Below are positions 37,668 to 46,410 of a DNA stretch of 64,000 nucleotides, piece after piece. Source of the stretch: Bacteriovoracaceae bacterium (GTDB lineage: Bacteria > Bdellovibrionota > Bacteriovoracia > Bacteriovoracales > Bacteriovoracaceae); assembly GCA_017858255.1 (NCBI GenBank), contig JAFMBV010000007.1:1-64000 (forward strand). Reading direction: 5' to 3'. The stretch's first letter is position 1; every line of letters begins with the position of its first letter. The notes beneath the pieces were generated by a model. That model saw only the letters and a list, made by a program, of their open reading frames with translations. It ran no database searches and was not told the origin of the DNA. The position numbers were made by a program, and so were the translations under genes.

Positions 37668-38048
37668 ATGACCCACGAAATTTTTCGCCCAGCGGGAATC
37701 TACATTCTTACCAACTCATTGGATGCCCAGTACCAAAGGATTCCAATTCAGAGTCTTGGGGTTGGTCAAATGAAGTTCGCTTGGGATTCATCAATAGAGG
37801 GAATCGTCTGTGGGCTAGAAGTCCACGGTGAGAAAATTTCTCTCCATCTTTCAATTGAGTCCCTTAACAAAGGTGAGGCGAAAGCTCGCTGGAATAATTT
37901 TGGCTTTAATTTTACTCTTTTTAACTTATGGGTAGCAGGACTTAGCCTCGATGAAAAAGAGCAGGTAATTGATGATGTTCTATCATGGCAACAAGAGGCT
38001 CAAGAACAACTTATCAATCAAGAGTACATAACTAAGAAAGCTGCTTAA
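37668..38048 (+). CDS. hypothetical protein
   Basis: A 126-residue soluble protein with a strong ribosome binding site (AAAAAAGGACGATT before the ATG). It has beta-rich N-terminal and helical C-terminal parts, ending in a Gln/Glu-rich helix. It resembles no family I can name; it lacks the RxxxR and DxSxxG motifs of PilZ, which I checked because of the neighbouring HD-GYP gene. Its stop is two bases from that of the convergent gene. Confidence 0.7.
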   Translation: MTHEIFRPAGIYILTNSLDAQYQRIPIQSLGVGQMKFAWDSSIEGIVCGLEVHGEKISLHLSIESLNKGEAKARWNNFGFNFTLFNLWVAGLSLDEKEQVIDDVLSWQQEAQEQLINQEYITKKAA

Positions 38049-38050
38049 TA

Positions 38051-39382
38051 TTACTCGTCTATCTGATCATTCTTAAGAACATTTTGTAAGGCCTTCATGC
38101 AACGACTGAAGTGTCCCAGCCTATATTCAGGAATCATTTTGTCAAAAATCTCTTGAGGTTTATCCAAATCAAAGTTTTTTTCAAAAACTTGGCTAACAAA
38201 GTCATGAGCGACAATGAAAAGAGAGGATAGGGGCGTAAGCTGATTGTAATCTTTGCCATAGGGGAAGCCACTACCATCAGGACGCTCGTGATGTTGCGAT
38301 ATGATGGTATCCACTTGAGGATATTTTTCGGTAATTTCCTTAACGAGTTCAGCACATTTTAGAGGGTGATCTTTGTAGCGCTTTTGGGCCTTTCGATCAA
38401 AGCTATTCAACTCTTCCATAGAAGTGTAGTTGAGGATGGCCAGGCGAGAATCTACTAAAGTCACATCATGAAAAAGCGAGGCAAATCCCAGTTTCTCTTT
38501 TGATCTTCTAGTGTTCCAACCCATCTCATCACACATGGCGGCAGTTACATAGCAAAGAAGAGTCGCATGATCACTATTATAGCTGCTACTTTTCTCTATA
38601 ATTAAAAGAAGCTTTGATAATGTTTTCTTTTGTTTTGCCTCTGCAATAATTTCTTGAAGGCTTGCTTCAGCAGTTTCAATGACTTCTTCGGTTACACCAA
38701 CTGATTGAACCATCTGCTGCATAAACTGGGTCTTTCGAATTTTCTTTTCAATAGGGGAGAGGCCCTCTTCCAAATTGATGAGAGGCTTTTGGTATAAGGA
38801 TAGAGCGAACTTTTCAAAGTCTGTATGCTCAACATAGAAGTACTTCTGTCCTCGTTCCTGATACTTTTCTAAAAAAGAAGAGTTGTACTCCTCTTGTGCA
38901 TGAAGAACCTTTACAAATTTATCATCATTGAGTTTTACGTAAAGTGGGAAGTCCACCTTGCTAAAGCGCCAAAAGAAAAATAAGCGCACTCGACTGTACT
39001 CTATCTCAACAGTGGCTTCTTCCACTGGCCTAAAGAGTTCAAGAGAGAGAAGTTGCTCTTTAAAATTAGAGAACTGACTCTCTTCATCTTTATAAAGGAG
39101 ATCGACTCCTGGTGGAGCCGATTCCACCTCGTCAGAGGTATAAGTCACGAAAGGAACGGTATATTGATTTTGTTTAAAGTGTTGGAAGACTTCCATAAAA
39201 GAGCCCGTCTTTAGATCTAGGCTCGAAATGACTAGCTGAAAATAGGGGTCACTCTCGAATAGGGCAATCGCTAAGTGAGGCTTAGTAACTTCAACAGCAT
39301 CAATCTCACCTAATCTCTCCTCTAGGGTTGCGATCAGGTATTGGCGAAAACGGTCATTGTCATCAAGAATTAAAACCTTCAT
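38051..39382 (-). CDS. HD-GYP-type protein with pseudo-receiver domain
   Basis: A 443-residue protein. Residues 1-120 look like a receiver domain with Asp7 and Asp8, but the phospho-acceptor position is Ser54 (VISSLDL), so it is probably not phosphorylated. A middle domain (about 140-190, DFPLYVKLNDDKFVKVL) resembles the one in the 351-residue protein at 45355. The C-terminal HD-GYP domain keeps His305-Asp306 (LFHDV) and HHERPDGSGFP (364-374), with Phe in place of Tyr in the GYP motif. HD-GYP domains hydrolyse cyclic-di-GMP; here activity is plausible but not certain. Confidence 0.85.
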   Translation of the reverse strand: MKVLILDDNDRFRQYLIATLEERLGEIDAVEVTKPHLAIALFESDPYFQLVISSLDLKTGSFMEVFQHFKQNQYTVPFVTYTSDEVESAPPGVDLLYKDEESQFSNFKEQLLSLELFRPVEEATVEIEYSRVRLFFFWRFSKVDFPLYVKLNDDKFVKVLHAQEEYNSSFLEKYQERGQKYFYVEHTDFEKFALSLYQKPLINLEEGLSPIEKKIRKTQFMQQMVQSVGVTEEVIETAEASLQEIIAEAKQKKTLSKLLLIIEKSSSYNSDHATLLCYVTAAMCDEMGWNTRRSKEKLGFASLFHDVTLVDSRLAILNYTSMEELNSFDRKAQKRYKDHPLKCAELVKEITEKYPQVDTIISQHHERPDGSGFPYGKDYNQLTPLSSLFIVAHDFVSQVFEKNFDLDKPQEIFDKMIPEYRLGHFSRCMKALQNVLKNDQIDE

Positions 39383-39529
39383 AGAATCTTAATTGTAGCC
39401 TAAAGCTCTAAAGAGTTCTCCTCTTTTTAGGGGTTTATCTATGCCGGATAAATTGAATGCCATGTAAATAGTACAGCCTCCATTGAGAATGATTGTGCGC
39501 TGCGATAATCTGACCATGGTATTGATTAA

Positions 39530-39544
39530 GAGAACTGTGTTCTC
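39530..39544. promoter_or_regulatory. perfect palindrome upstream of carD
   Basis: GAGAAC-TGT-GTTCTC is an uninterrupted six-base inverted repeat with a three-base spacer, located 58 bases before the carD start. A TTGAGA (39483-39488) and GATAAT (39504-39509) lie upstream with a 15-base spacer, so the palindrome would sit just after the promoter, as an operator or 5' hairpin. Its regulator is unknown. Confidence 0.5.
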
Positions 39545-39602
39545 GTTCTTAGGCAGGAAATCTAAGAAGTAGCTGTGAGCTACAAATTTTGATGGAGGAA
39601 TC

Positions 39603-40094
39603 ATGTTTCAAATCGGCGATTATGCAGTATGTCCTGGGCACGGAGTTGGTCAAGTAGTCGACTTCGAAGACAGGGAGATGGATGGAATAACCACCAATTT
39701 CTACATTGTAAAAGTTATAGCTAATGGAATGAAAGTGATGGTTCCTACGAACTCAGAAAATGGGATTCGTGGGTTAGTTTCTGAGAATGAGGTTGATGGC
39801 GTTTTTGATGTTCTCAAAGATCACGACGTTGAAGTCGACAACTCTACTTGGAATAGACGTCACCGTGAATATATGGAAAAAGTTAAAACAGGTAGTCTTA
39901 TCGAGATAGCGGAGGTTCTTCGCGCCTTGTTCTTACTTAAGCAAAAGAAGAATCTTAGCTTTGGTGAAAAGAAAATGCTCGATCAGTGTAAAGACTTAAT
40001 TGCTCAGGAAGTATCTATCTCGGGTGGTTTTGAAGCTTTAAAAATTAAAAATGATATTGATAGCTGCTTTCCAGCATCAGTTTCAGCAAGCTAA
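39603..40094 (+). CDS. carD: CarD/CdnL-family transcriptional regulator
   Basis: A 163-residue protein with the RNA-polymerase interacting domain (MFQIGDYAVCPGHGVGQVVD; VMVPTNSENGIRGLVS) and a helical C-terminal domain (STWNRRHREYMEKVKTG) that contacts the upstream edge of the promoter bubble. CarD proteins stabilise open complexes, often at rRNA promoters. The ATG has GGAGG six bases before it. The gene is convergent with lysA. Confidence 0.92.
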   Translation: MFQIGDYAVCPGHGVGQVVDFEDREMDGITTNFYIVKVIANGMKVMVPTNSENGIRGLVSENEVDGVFDVLKDHDVEVDNSTWNRRHREYMEKVKTGSLIEIAEVLRALFLLKQKKNLSFGEKKMLDQCKDLIAQEVSISGGFEALKIKNDIDSCFPASVSAS

Positions 40095-40096
40095 AT

Positions 40097-40117
40097 GAGG
40101 GCCATTTACTGGCCCTC
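40097..40117. terminator. hairpin between convergent carD and lysA
   Basis: GAGGGCCA and TGGCCCTC form an eight-pair stem with a five-base loop that contains the lysA stop codon. No strong U tract follows on either strand, so termination would be weak or factor-assisted. Confidence 0.5.
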
Positions 40118-41350
40118 CCAATTTCCTTCTAAATCCACAACAATTTCCATAGGAAGACGTCGCATATTGTAAGTACTTGCCATGGAGAATCCATAGGCTC
40201 CGGTGTCAGCAACTCCTAGGAAGTCACCTTTTTCTAGTGGAGTTAACTTCCTTTGATGGGCGAAGCAGTCAGCAGTCTCACAAATTGGCCCGACGACATC
40301 CACCATTTGCTCCTTACCCTCTCTTTTTATTCCAGGCATAAGCTCATGGTAGGCTTCATAAAGAGAAGTTCGAACAAAATCATTCATACCACCATCAACA
40401 ATGATAAATTGATGTGAGTCAGAAAACTTCTTTCTAATCACCTTCGTAACAAGCATTCCAGCGCGTGCAGAGATAACTCTTCCGGGTTCAAATACGATTC
40501 TTTGAGGAAGTTCTTCCATTTCTTTTTCAAGAACATCCTTAATCATCGCCATATATTGCTTGGGTGTCGTTAAAACCTCTTTGTCCTGAGGAGAGTAATC
40601 AACCCCAAGACCACCACCAACGTCGAGAAACTCTAGTGGATGACCAATGATTTTTGAGAGCTTGGAGGACAAAGAGGAAGCCGCTTTTAGGGCATCAACT
40701 GTCGCTTCCATGCAGGTGAGCTGGCTACCAATATGAACACTTATGCCAACAAAGTTGAGATATGGACTATCTTTATATTTTTCTGCAGAGACTAGAATAT
40801 CCTCTTCAAGAATTCCGAACTTATGAGTTTTGTAGCCTGTTGAAATATGCTTATGCGTGCGTGCATTGACTCTGGGGTTCAGACGAAAGGCTATACGAGC
40901 GACCCTTTTTGCCTTCTTAGCTTGGGTAATAATATCGTCGAGCTCTTCGGTTGATTCAACATTAAAAGAGTAGATACCTTGCTCGCCGGTCATTAGGGCC
41001 TCAAGAATTTCATCATCTCTTTTTCCTACCCCGGAAAAGACGATCTTAGAGGGGTCAATTCCCGCGCTGAGCGCTTGGCGTAACTCACCAACACTCACAA
41101 TATCAGCACCTGCACCTTCTTTTGCCAAAGTTTTTAAAAGGCTTAAATTTGGGTTTGATTTGAGGGCAAAACAAACAAGGGGAGCAGGGAGGTCATTTTG
41201 CAAAGCCTGATGATAAAACTCTTGATAGTTATTTAATAGCTGACGACTAGAGTATAGATAGAAGGGCGTCGGGACTTTCTTGGCGAAGGTCTCCAGTTCT
41301 ATATTGTCAAAGATTAGGGTATTGTTTTTGTAAGTCCAAGGTGTTGTCAT
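40106..41350 (-). CDS. lysA: diaminopimelate decarboxylase
   Basis: A 414-residue PLP enzyme that makes lysine from meso-diaminopimelate. Lys64 in CFALKSNPNLS is the PLP-binding residue; HIGSQ, EPGRVISARAGM and GPICETADCFA are the expected binding motifs. Length fits the family. It is divergent from uvrB with only 51 bases between starts. A lysine gene points to at least some biosynthetic autonomy. Confidence 0.95.
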   Translation of the reverse strand: MTTPWTYKNNTLIFDNIELETFAKKVPTPFYLYSSRQLLNNYQEFYHQALQNDLPAPLVCFALKSNPNLSLLKTLAKEGAGADIVSVGELRQALSAGIDPSKIVFSGVGKRDDEILEALMTGEQGIYSFNVESTEELDDIITQAKKAKRVARIAFRLNPRVNARTHKHISTGYKTHKFGILEEDILVSAEKYKDSPYLNFVGISVHIGSQLTCMEATVDALKAASSLSSKLSKIIGHPLEFLDVGGGLGVDYSPQDKEVLTTPKQYMAMIKDVLEKEMEELPQRIVFEPGRVISARAGMLVTKVIRKKFSDSHQFIIVDGGMNDFVRTSLYEAYHELMPGIKREGKEQMVDVVGPICETADCFAHQRKLTPLEKGDFLGVADTGAYGFSMASTYNMRRLPMEIVVDLEGNWEGQ

Positions 41351-41401
41351 GGGACTATTGTAATAGAGATATAGTTTCTTAAAAAGAAGAAAGGTTAAGA
41401 T

Positions 41402-43408
41402 TTGTCGAAGAATTTATCATCCCCATTTGAGTTGGTTTCAAAGTTTAGTCCTGCCGGGGACCAGCCACGGGCGATTGAGACCCTCATCAGTCGTTATGAA
41501 AGTGGTGAGAAGCAGCAAACTCTTCTTGGGGTTACTGGCTCTGGCAAAACCTTCGCTATGGCCCATATCATTAAAAACCTCGGTAAAAAAACACTCATCC
41601 TTGCTCACAATAAAACACTAGCGGCTCAGCTGTATTCTGAGTTTAAAGACTTCTTTCCAAATAATGCTGTTGAATATTTTGTTTCTTACTATGATTATTA
41701 CCAACCTGAGGCCTACGTGCCGGGCAGTGATACTTATATTGAGAAAGATGCAGCTGTTAACGATGAAATTGATAAGCTTCGCCACTCGGCAACGAGGTCT
41801 TTATTAGAAAGAGACGATGTTATTGTCGTTAGTTCAGTAAGTTGTATTTATGGTATCGGCTCTCCTGATGAATATGGAAAGCAAAGAATGACTCTCTTTA
41901 GTGGTGATACCTTAGATAGAGATGACTTTCTTAAATCTTTAGTAGCGATACAGTATGAGAGAAATGATGTGGACTTCTCCCGTGGCTGTTTTCGGGTTAG
42001 GGGGGACATTGTTGAGGTTTTCCCGAGCTATGAAGATAGCGATGTCATTCGTTTGGAATTCTTTGATGATGAGATTGATCAAATATCAGTAGTTGATCCT
42101 CTAAGAGGGAAGGTTCTGAGTGTTTTACCCAAAGTGACGATCTACCCAAAGTCCCACTATGTTGTTAGTGAAGACCGACTTACCCACGCTGTCGAGACGA
42201 TTAAGTTGGAACTTCGTGAACAGCTTCAGTACTTAGAAAAAGAAGGCAAGCTTGTGGAAAGGCAACGCTTGGAACAAAGAACACTTTTTGATCTTGAAAT
42301 GCTTGAAGAGATGGGTTTTTGTCAGGGGATCGAAAATTACTCCCGTCACCTCACTGGGGCACAGGCCGGGGATCCCCCTCCAACTTTAATAGATTTCTTT
42401 TTCAACGATTTTCTCCTGATCATTGATGAATCTCATATAACAGTTTCTCAAGTTGGCGGAATGTATCGTGGAGACAGGAGTCGTAAAGAAAATCTCGTTA
42501 ACTTTGGATTTCGGTTGCCCTCTGCTTTAGACAATCGCCCTTTAAAGTTTAAAGAATTTGAACAAAAGCAGGATAAAGTTCTCTATGTATCGGCCACTCC
42601 TGGAAATTACGAATTGGAGGCCACTAAAGGCGAATATGTTGAGCAAATAATTCGGCCAACAGGGCTTCTTGATCCGGTTATTGAAGTAAGAGATGCAAAG
42701 AATCAGGTAGATGACATTCTGGTTGAAGCGAAAAAAGTTATTGAGAGAGGATTTAGGGTTCTTATTACAACCTTAACAAAGAAGCTCGCAGAAGAGCTTA
42801 CCAGCTATTTCCAAAGTATTGGAATGCGCATTCGTTATCTGCATAGTGATATTCAAACGATAGAGAGAATGGAGATCCTTCGAGATTTAAGACTTGGGGA
42901 GTTCGATATCCTCGTAGGTATTAACCTTCTAAGAGAAGGACTTGATTTGCCTGAAGTGTCCTTAGTGGGAATACTTGATGCAGATAAGGAGGGCTTTTTA
43001 AGAAGTGAAAGGTCCCTCATTCAAACCATTGGCCGTGCGGCCCGAAACTCAGAAGGAAAAGTTCTTCTCTATGCTTACAAGATGACAAAAAGTATGGGAA
43101 AGGCAATTAGTGAAACGGAGAGGCGTCGGAAAATTCAAAAGGAATACAATGAAATACATGGCATCATTCCTACGACCATCATTAAGGGCGTTAGTGGTGG
43201 AGTAATCGAAACCTTAAGAGGGGCTCGAGGCTCACGGAAGAAGAAGGGCAAGGTTCAAAAGGTTACACTTTCGCCCCAAGCAATTGATGAAAAAATTGCT
43301 GAACTTAAAAAGGAAATGAAACTTTTGGCCAAAGAACTCAAGTTTGAAGAGGCCGCTCAGATTAGGGATGAGATCAAACAGCTGACAGAGGCACGTTTGA
43401 TATTCTAA
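41402..43408 (+). CDS. uvrB: excinuclease ABC subunit B
   Basis: A 668-residue helicase-like damage recognition subunit of nucleotide excision repair. The Walker A motif GVTGSGKT is at 43-50, the beta-hairpin region [21 protein letters not shown] follows near residue 92, the DESH box lies further on, and a UVR motif ([18 protein letters not shown]) ends the protein. The start is a TTG with AAAGG upstream. No SOS-type palindrome is visible in the 51-base gap to lysA. Confidence 0.97.
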   Translation: MSKNLSSPFELVSKFSPAGDQPRAIETLISRYESGEKQQTLLGVTGSGKTFAMAHIIKNLGKKTLILAHNKTLAAQLYSEFKDFFPNNAVEYFVSYYDYYQPEAYVPGSDTYIEKDAAVNDEIDKLRHSATRSLLERDDVIVVSSVSCIYGIGSPDEYGKQRMTLFSGDTLDRDDFLKSLVAIQYERNDVDFSRGCFRVRGDIVEVFPSYEDSDVIRLEFFDDEIDQISVVDPLRGKVLSVLPKVTIYPKSHYVVSEDRLTHAVETIKLELREQLQYLEKEGKLVERQRLEQRTLFDLEMLEEMGFCQGIENYSRHLTGAQAGDPPPTLIDFFFNDFLLIIDESHITVSQVGGMYRGDRSRKENLVNFGFRLPSALDNRPLKFKEFEQKQDKVLYVSATPGNYELEATKGEYVEQIIRPTGLLDPVIEVRDAKNQVDDILVEAKKVIERGFRVLITTLTKKLAEELTSYFQSIGMRIRYLHSDIQTIERMEILRDLRLGEFDILVGINLLREGLDLPEVSLVGILDADKEGFLRSERSLIQTIGRAARNSEGKVLLYAYKMTKSMGKAISETERRRKIQKEYNEIHGIIPTTIIKGVSGGVIETLRGARGSRKKKGKVQKVTLSPQAIDEKIAELKKEMKLLAKELKFEEAAQIRDEIKQLTEARLIF

Positions 43409-43465
43409 TTGGCAACTTTTGCCACTTAACCCTAAGCCAATTTCACGATTAGGTAAAATAATCCT

Positions 43466-43831
43466 ATGGCAAAGATGTTTCTCTTATTTTGTTTCACATT
43501 GTTTCACTCGGGTAATATCTCTTCTTATGAGAGGCCCGACGCTTTTATTGTAAAGGTCTATGATGAAAGGGTGAGAGTATTAAGTCCGAAAAGCTACGAT
43601 AAGCGATTAGCTGTTATTATTGAAAATAAAACGTTGTCCTTATTAAAGGGAAAAATCCAAACTCATCTAGGTGAGGATTTAACGTTTATTTCAGTAGGCC
43701 CTGGAAAGTCTCAATCGATAAATGTAAAGAGAATCAAAACAGACAGGTTATTCTTTATTCCTCTGTCTCCACCCTTACAAAAGGTGGAACTAAAAATTGG
43801 AAATAAACCATATGAGATTCCTCCGCGCTAA
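43466..43831 (+). CDS. small exported protein of unknown function
   Basis: A 121-residue protein with a short signal peptide (MAKMFLLFCFTLFHSG) and a mostly beta mature domain (residues 25-121). No motif recognised. Its end overlaps the start of the metallophosphoesterase gene in another frame by about 35 bases, so the pair is probably co-expressed. Confidence 0.6.
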   Translation: MAKMFLLFCFTLFHSGNISSYERPDAFIVKVYDERVRVLSPKSYDKRLAVIIENKTLSLLKGKIQTHLGEDLTFISVGPGKSQSINVKRIKTDRLFFIPLSPPLQKVELKIGNKPYEIPPR

Positions 43832-44939
43832 TAAAGCGAAAAAAACTATTCTTGTAATTTCTGATATCCATTTAGGAGCGGGGACTTATGTTAAGGGAGT
43901 CAAGAATATCTTAGAAGATTTTCATTATGACGAAGAGATGGTGGACTTCTTAAGTTATTATTCAAAGGGTGATTATGAAAAGAGGGAAGTCGAACTCATT
44001 ATAAATGGAGACCTCTTCGATCTATTAGCTGTTCCTTATGTTGAGTTTTTTGATGATGAGTTTTGGAGTGAAGAAGCTGCACTTGAAAAATTAAAGATGA
44101 TTGTTGAAGCGCATCCTGAGGTTATGAACGCTTTCGGTGAATTCTTAACAAAGAAGAATAAGAAGATAATTTTCATCATTGGTAATCATGATGGAGAGCT
44201 TGTTTTAAAAAAACTCCAAGAGTATCTTTTAGAGCAATTTTCAGAAAGTATTCGAGACAAATTTATTATTAAAGTCGAAAAAACGGGTGAGTATAGCCCG
44301 CATGAAGGTATTCTTCTTAAGCATGGTCATGAATATGAAATTGCTCATCAGTTTGACACCGAGAGTTCTGTGGCCACAGATGAAGATGGACGGCGCTACT
44401 TTATACCACCTTGGGGTTCATATTATGTTACCCGAGTGATTAACAAGTTTAAAGAAGAGCGAGGGCATATTAATGCTGTACGTCCCATTAAGAAAGCGAT
44501 GATCAATGGTCTGATTTACGACGGTCTCTTTACTATTCGATTTCTTTTAGCAAATGCCTTCTATTTTATGATGGTGCGTTTTATTTACTTTTTTAAACAA
44601 GGGAAAAATTTTAAAGAAGTTATAAACCATTCTTTAGGAGAGCTTGAGCTTTTTGGAGATTATGAAGAACTTACGAAAGATATTTTTGAAAAACGAGAAG
44701 ACATACACTGCCTAATCGTTGGCCACACTCATGAACCTATCCACCGAACCTTTGTTGATGGCAATACTTTTATTAACACAGGTACATGGACTGATATGTA
44801 TCATCTCGATTGGGGTAAGAATAGACTCGCTCCGCAGCTTACCTATGCCCAGTTGAATTTCTATGACAAAGAAGAGAGACCTGAGATTTCTTTAAGATCC
44901 TGGCATGGTGTGAATAACCTGCCCTTCTCTGAATACTGA
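43797..44939 (+). CDS. calcineurin-like metallophosphoesterase, UDP-diacylglucosamine hydrolase-like
   Basis: A 380-residue dinuclear metal phosphoesterase. Motifs in order are ISDIHLG (Asp23, His25), INGDLFD, IGNHDGE, KHGHE and GHTHEP, the full set for this fold. The protein is longer than LpxH and has two helical inserts, so the substrate may differ from UDP-2,3-diacylglucosamine. The start is a TTG at 43797 because AGGTGGA lies eight bases before it; the ATG at 43812 is the alternative and has no such site. Confidence 0.85.
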   Translation: MEINHMRFLRANKAKKTILVISDIHLGAGTYVKGVKNILEDFHYDEEMVDFLSYYSKGDYEKREVELIINGDLFDLLAVPYVEFFDDEFWSEEAALEKLKMIVEAHPEVMNAFGEFLTKKNKKIIFIIGNHDGELVLKKLQEYLLEQFSESIRDKFIIKVEKTGEYSPHEGILLKHGHEYEIAHQFDTESSVATDEDGRRYFIPPWGSYYVTRVINKFKEERGHINAVRPIKKAMINGLIYDGLFTIRFLLANAFYFMMVRFIYFFKQGKNFKEVINHSLGELELFGDYEELTKDIFEKREDIHCLIVGHTHEPIHRTFVDGNTFINTGTWTDMYHLDWGKNRLAPQLTYAQLNFYDKEERPEISLRSWHGVNNLPFSEY

Positions 44940-45335
44940 TTATTGGCCAAAAACTTTGCCAATCTTCTCCATTAAAATATTATTTGAAAATGGCCTTACC
45001 ACGACATTGTTGACACCGCTCTTTACCGCGATGACAACATTTTGCTGAGCAGCTTCACCAATGATCATGAGAAATTTAGTTTCTTTTAGACTTTGGTCTT
45101 CGCGTACCTTTTTTAAAAGCGCTAGGCCATCAAGTTTGGGAAGCTCCCAATCTGAGATGATTAGTCCAATTGGACCATCTTCTTTATGTGCCTCAACTTT
45201 TTCCAACGCTTTTTCTCCATCTGCGGCTTCAATAACATTCTTAAAACCTACATCAGATAACATTTTTTTCATTATCTGACGATTACCGGGAGATGCGTCC
45301 GCTAAAAGAATTTTCATACTTGCTTTTAAGGCCAT
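44940..45335 (-). CDS. CheY-like single-domain response regulator, divergent
   Basis: A 131-residue receiver domain. The phospho-acceptor Asp is in ISDWELPKLDG. Two other conserved positions differ from CheY: one of the paired N-terminal acids is Ala (LADAS), and the Lys of the usual KPF is Arg (VVRPF); the switch Thr also appears to be replaced (MIIGEA). So phosphorylation may be weak or the domain may act in a different way. It is the third gene of a leftward operon behind the HD-GYP protein (19-base gap). Confidence 0.82.
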   Translation of the reverse strand: MALKASMKILLADASPGNRQIMKKMLSDVGFKNVIEAADGEKALEKVEAHKEDGPIGLIISDWELPKLDGLALLKKVREDQSLKETKFLMIIGEAAQQNVVIAVKSGVNNVVVRPFSNNILMEKIGKVFGQ

Positions 45336-45354
45336 ATATTTTCTACCTTCTTAC

Positions 45355-46410
45355 TTAAGCTGCCTTGGATTCTACTGTGCTAACGGAGCTATTTGTATCT
45401 AATAAGTATATCAAACTTTCATAAATAGTATCACCAAACTCTAACTCAAGACCCGGGCTTAGGGTCTTATTTTTAAGATTTGTGATAACAACATTCAGTG
45501 CCACCGGAGTTCCTGTTATCTTGCCACTTGTGTACTCCATAATATGGGCAGAGGCACCAAGCACCAGGGCAAGTGGTTCTATAAATTGTCCTTGTTTATA
45601 TTCTGGGTAACCACCTCCATCAAAACGTTCATGATGTTGATAAAGGACTCTGTTAGCCCTTTCGCTAATGATTAGTCCGGATTTTCTAATAAGGTGTTGA
45701 GAGAGACCAGGGTGTTTACGATAGTCTCGTTTTTCTCTGTCATTCATCTCAAGTTGAGGCTTTTGAGAAAATAGTAGGTCCATTTGTGTATGACCAATAT
45801 GAGATAAAAAGCCGGCACAAATAAGGTCACCGACTGCCTGTGGATCGTTCATGCCAGTGCTATTCGCTAAATGAAAGGCAATGGCCACAATCCGATTGAT
45901 ATAATTGTCTTTGATGAGAAGTTTCTCTGCGAGTGAACTGGCAAGGCTAACTGTGTGAGAAACTGTATAGCTTAACGTCATGGCCTCTTCTCTGGCCTCT
46001 CTAATTAAGGGCATATAGTCATTATTCTTCGTGGCCAGTTCAAGTTGTTCTCGAAAGTGAAACTTCTTCTTTTCCTTTTGCTTCTCTCTTTTTTCTACAC
46101 GGTCCCTGCGCCTTTTAATGAACTCATGCTCAGGAATCTCTTGGAGATCCTCAATATCTTCTTTTAAAATCTTTCGATCTGTAAGGAATGTTTTCTCTTG
46201 GTTCTTGTTGATAGCGACTTTGCCACCTTTATTGAGAATGAACTCTAGAAAATTGAGTTTTTCTTGAGTTAAAGGGGAGTTCGCATGAAGGTATATAGAA
46301 AAAGTTTCATTTTGTGGGTTATGAACATAAAGATGAAAAGGAAAGGTTACATTAACTTCCGCCTTTAAATGATCTAGATCAATGGTAAAAAAGTTGGATT
46401 GTTCTTCCAT
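45355..46410 (-). CDS. degenerate HD-GYP protein
   Basis: A 351-residue protein. Residues about 15-85 form a domain like that in the 38051-39382 protein (VTFPFHLYVHNPQNETFSIYL). A basic helical linker (100-118) follows, then an HD-GYP domain. Its GYP part is intact (YQHHERFDGGGYP, 257-269), but the catalytic HD pair reads Ser203-His204 (FLSHIGH), so metal binding and c-di-GMP hydrolysis are doubtful and a binding role is more likely. Its ATG directly follows the TAG of the large upstream gene, so the two are coupled. Confidence 0.83.
   Translation of the reverse strand: MEEQSNFFTIDLDHLKAEVNVTFPFHLYVHNPQNETFSIYLHANSPLTQEKLNFLEFILNKGGKVAINKNQEKTFLTDRKILKEDIEDLQEIPEHEFIKRRRDRVEKREKQKEKKKFHFREQLELATKNNDYMPLIREAREEAMTLSYTVSHTVSLASSLAEKLLIKDNYINRIVAIAFHLANSTGMNDPQAVGDLICAGFLSHIGHTQMDLLFSQKPQLEMNDREKRDYRKHPGLSQHLIRKSGLIISERANRVLYQHHERFDGGGYPEYKQGQFIEPLALVLGASAHIMEYTSGKITGTPVALNVVITNLKNKTLSPGLELEFGDTIYESLIYLLDTNSSVSTVESKAA

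Noticed and set aside
39530-39544. Palindrome considered as a LexA/SOS box
   Set aside because: Spacing is three bases rather than the four of the Bacillus-type box, and uvrB nearby lacks a similar site.
39389-39604. 71-codon minus-strand open frame before carD
   Set aside because: It covers the carD promoter, palindrome and ribosome binding site and has no ribosome site or protein-like composition of its own.
43413-43425. GGCAA-CTT-TTGCC after uvrB, looked at as a terminator and as a second sigma-54 promoter
   Set aside because: There is no T tract for a terminator, and the GG-to-GC spacing is two bases short for sigma-54.
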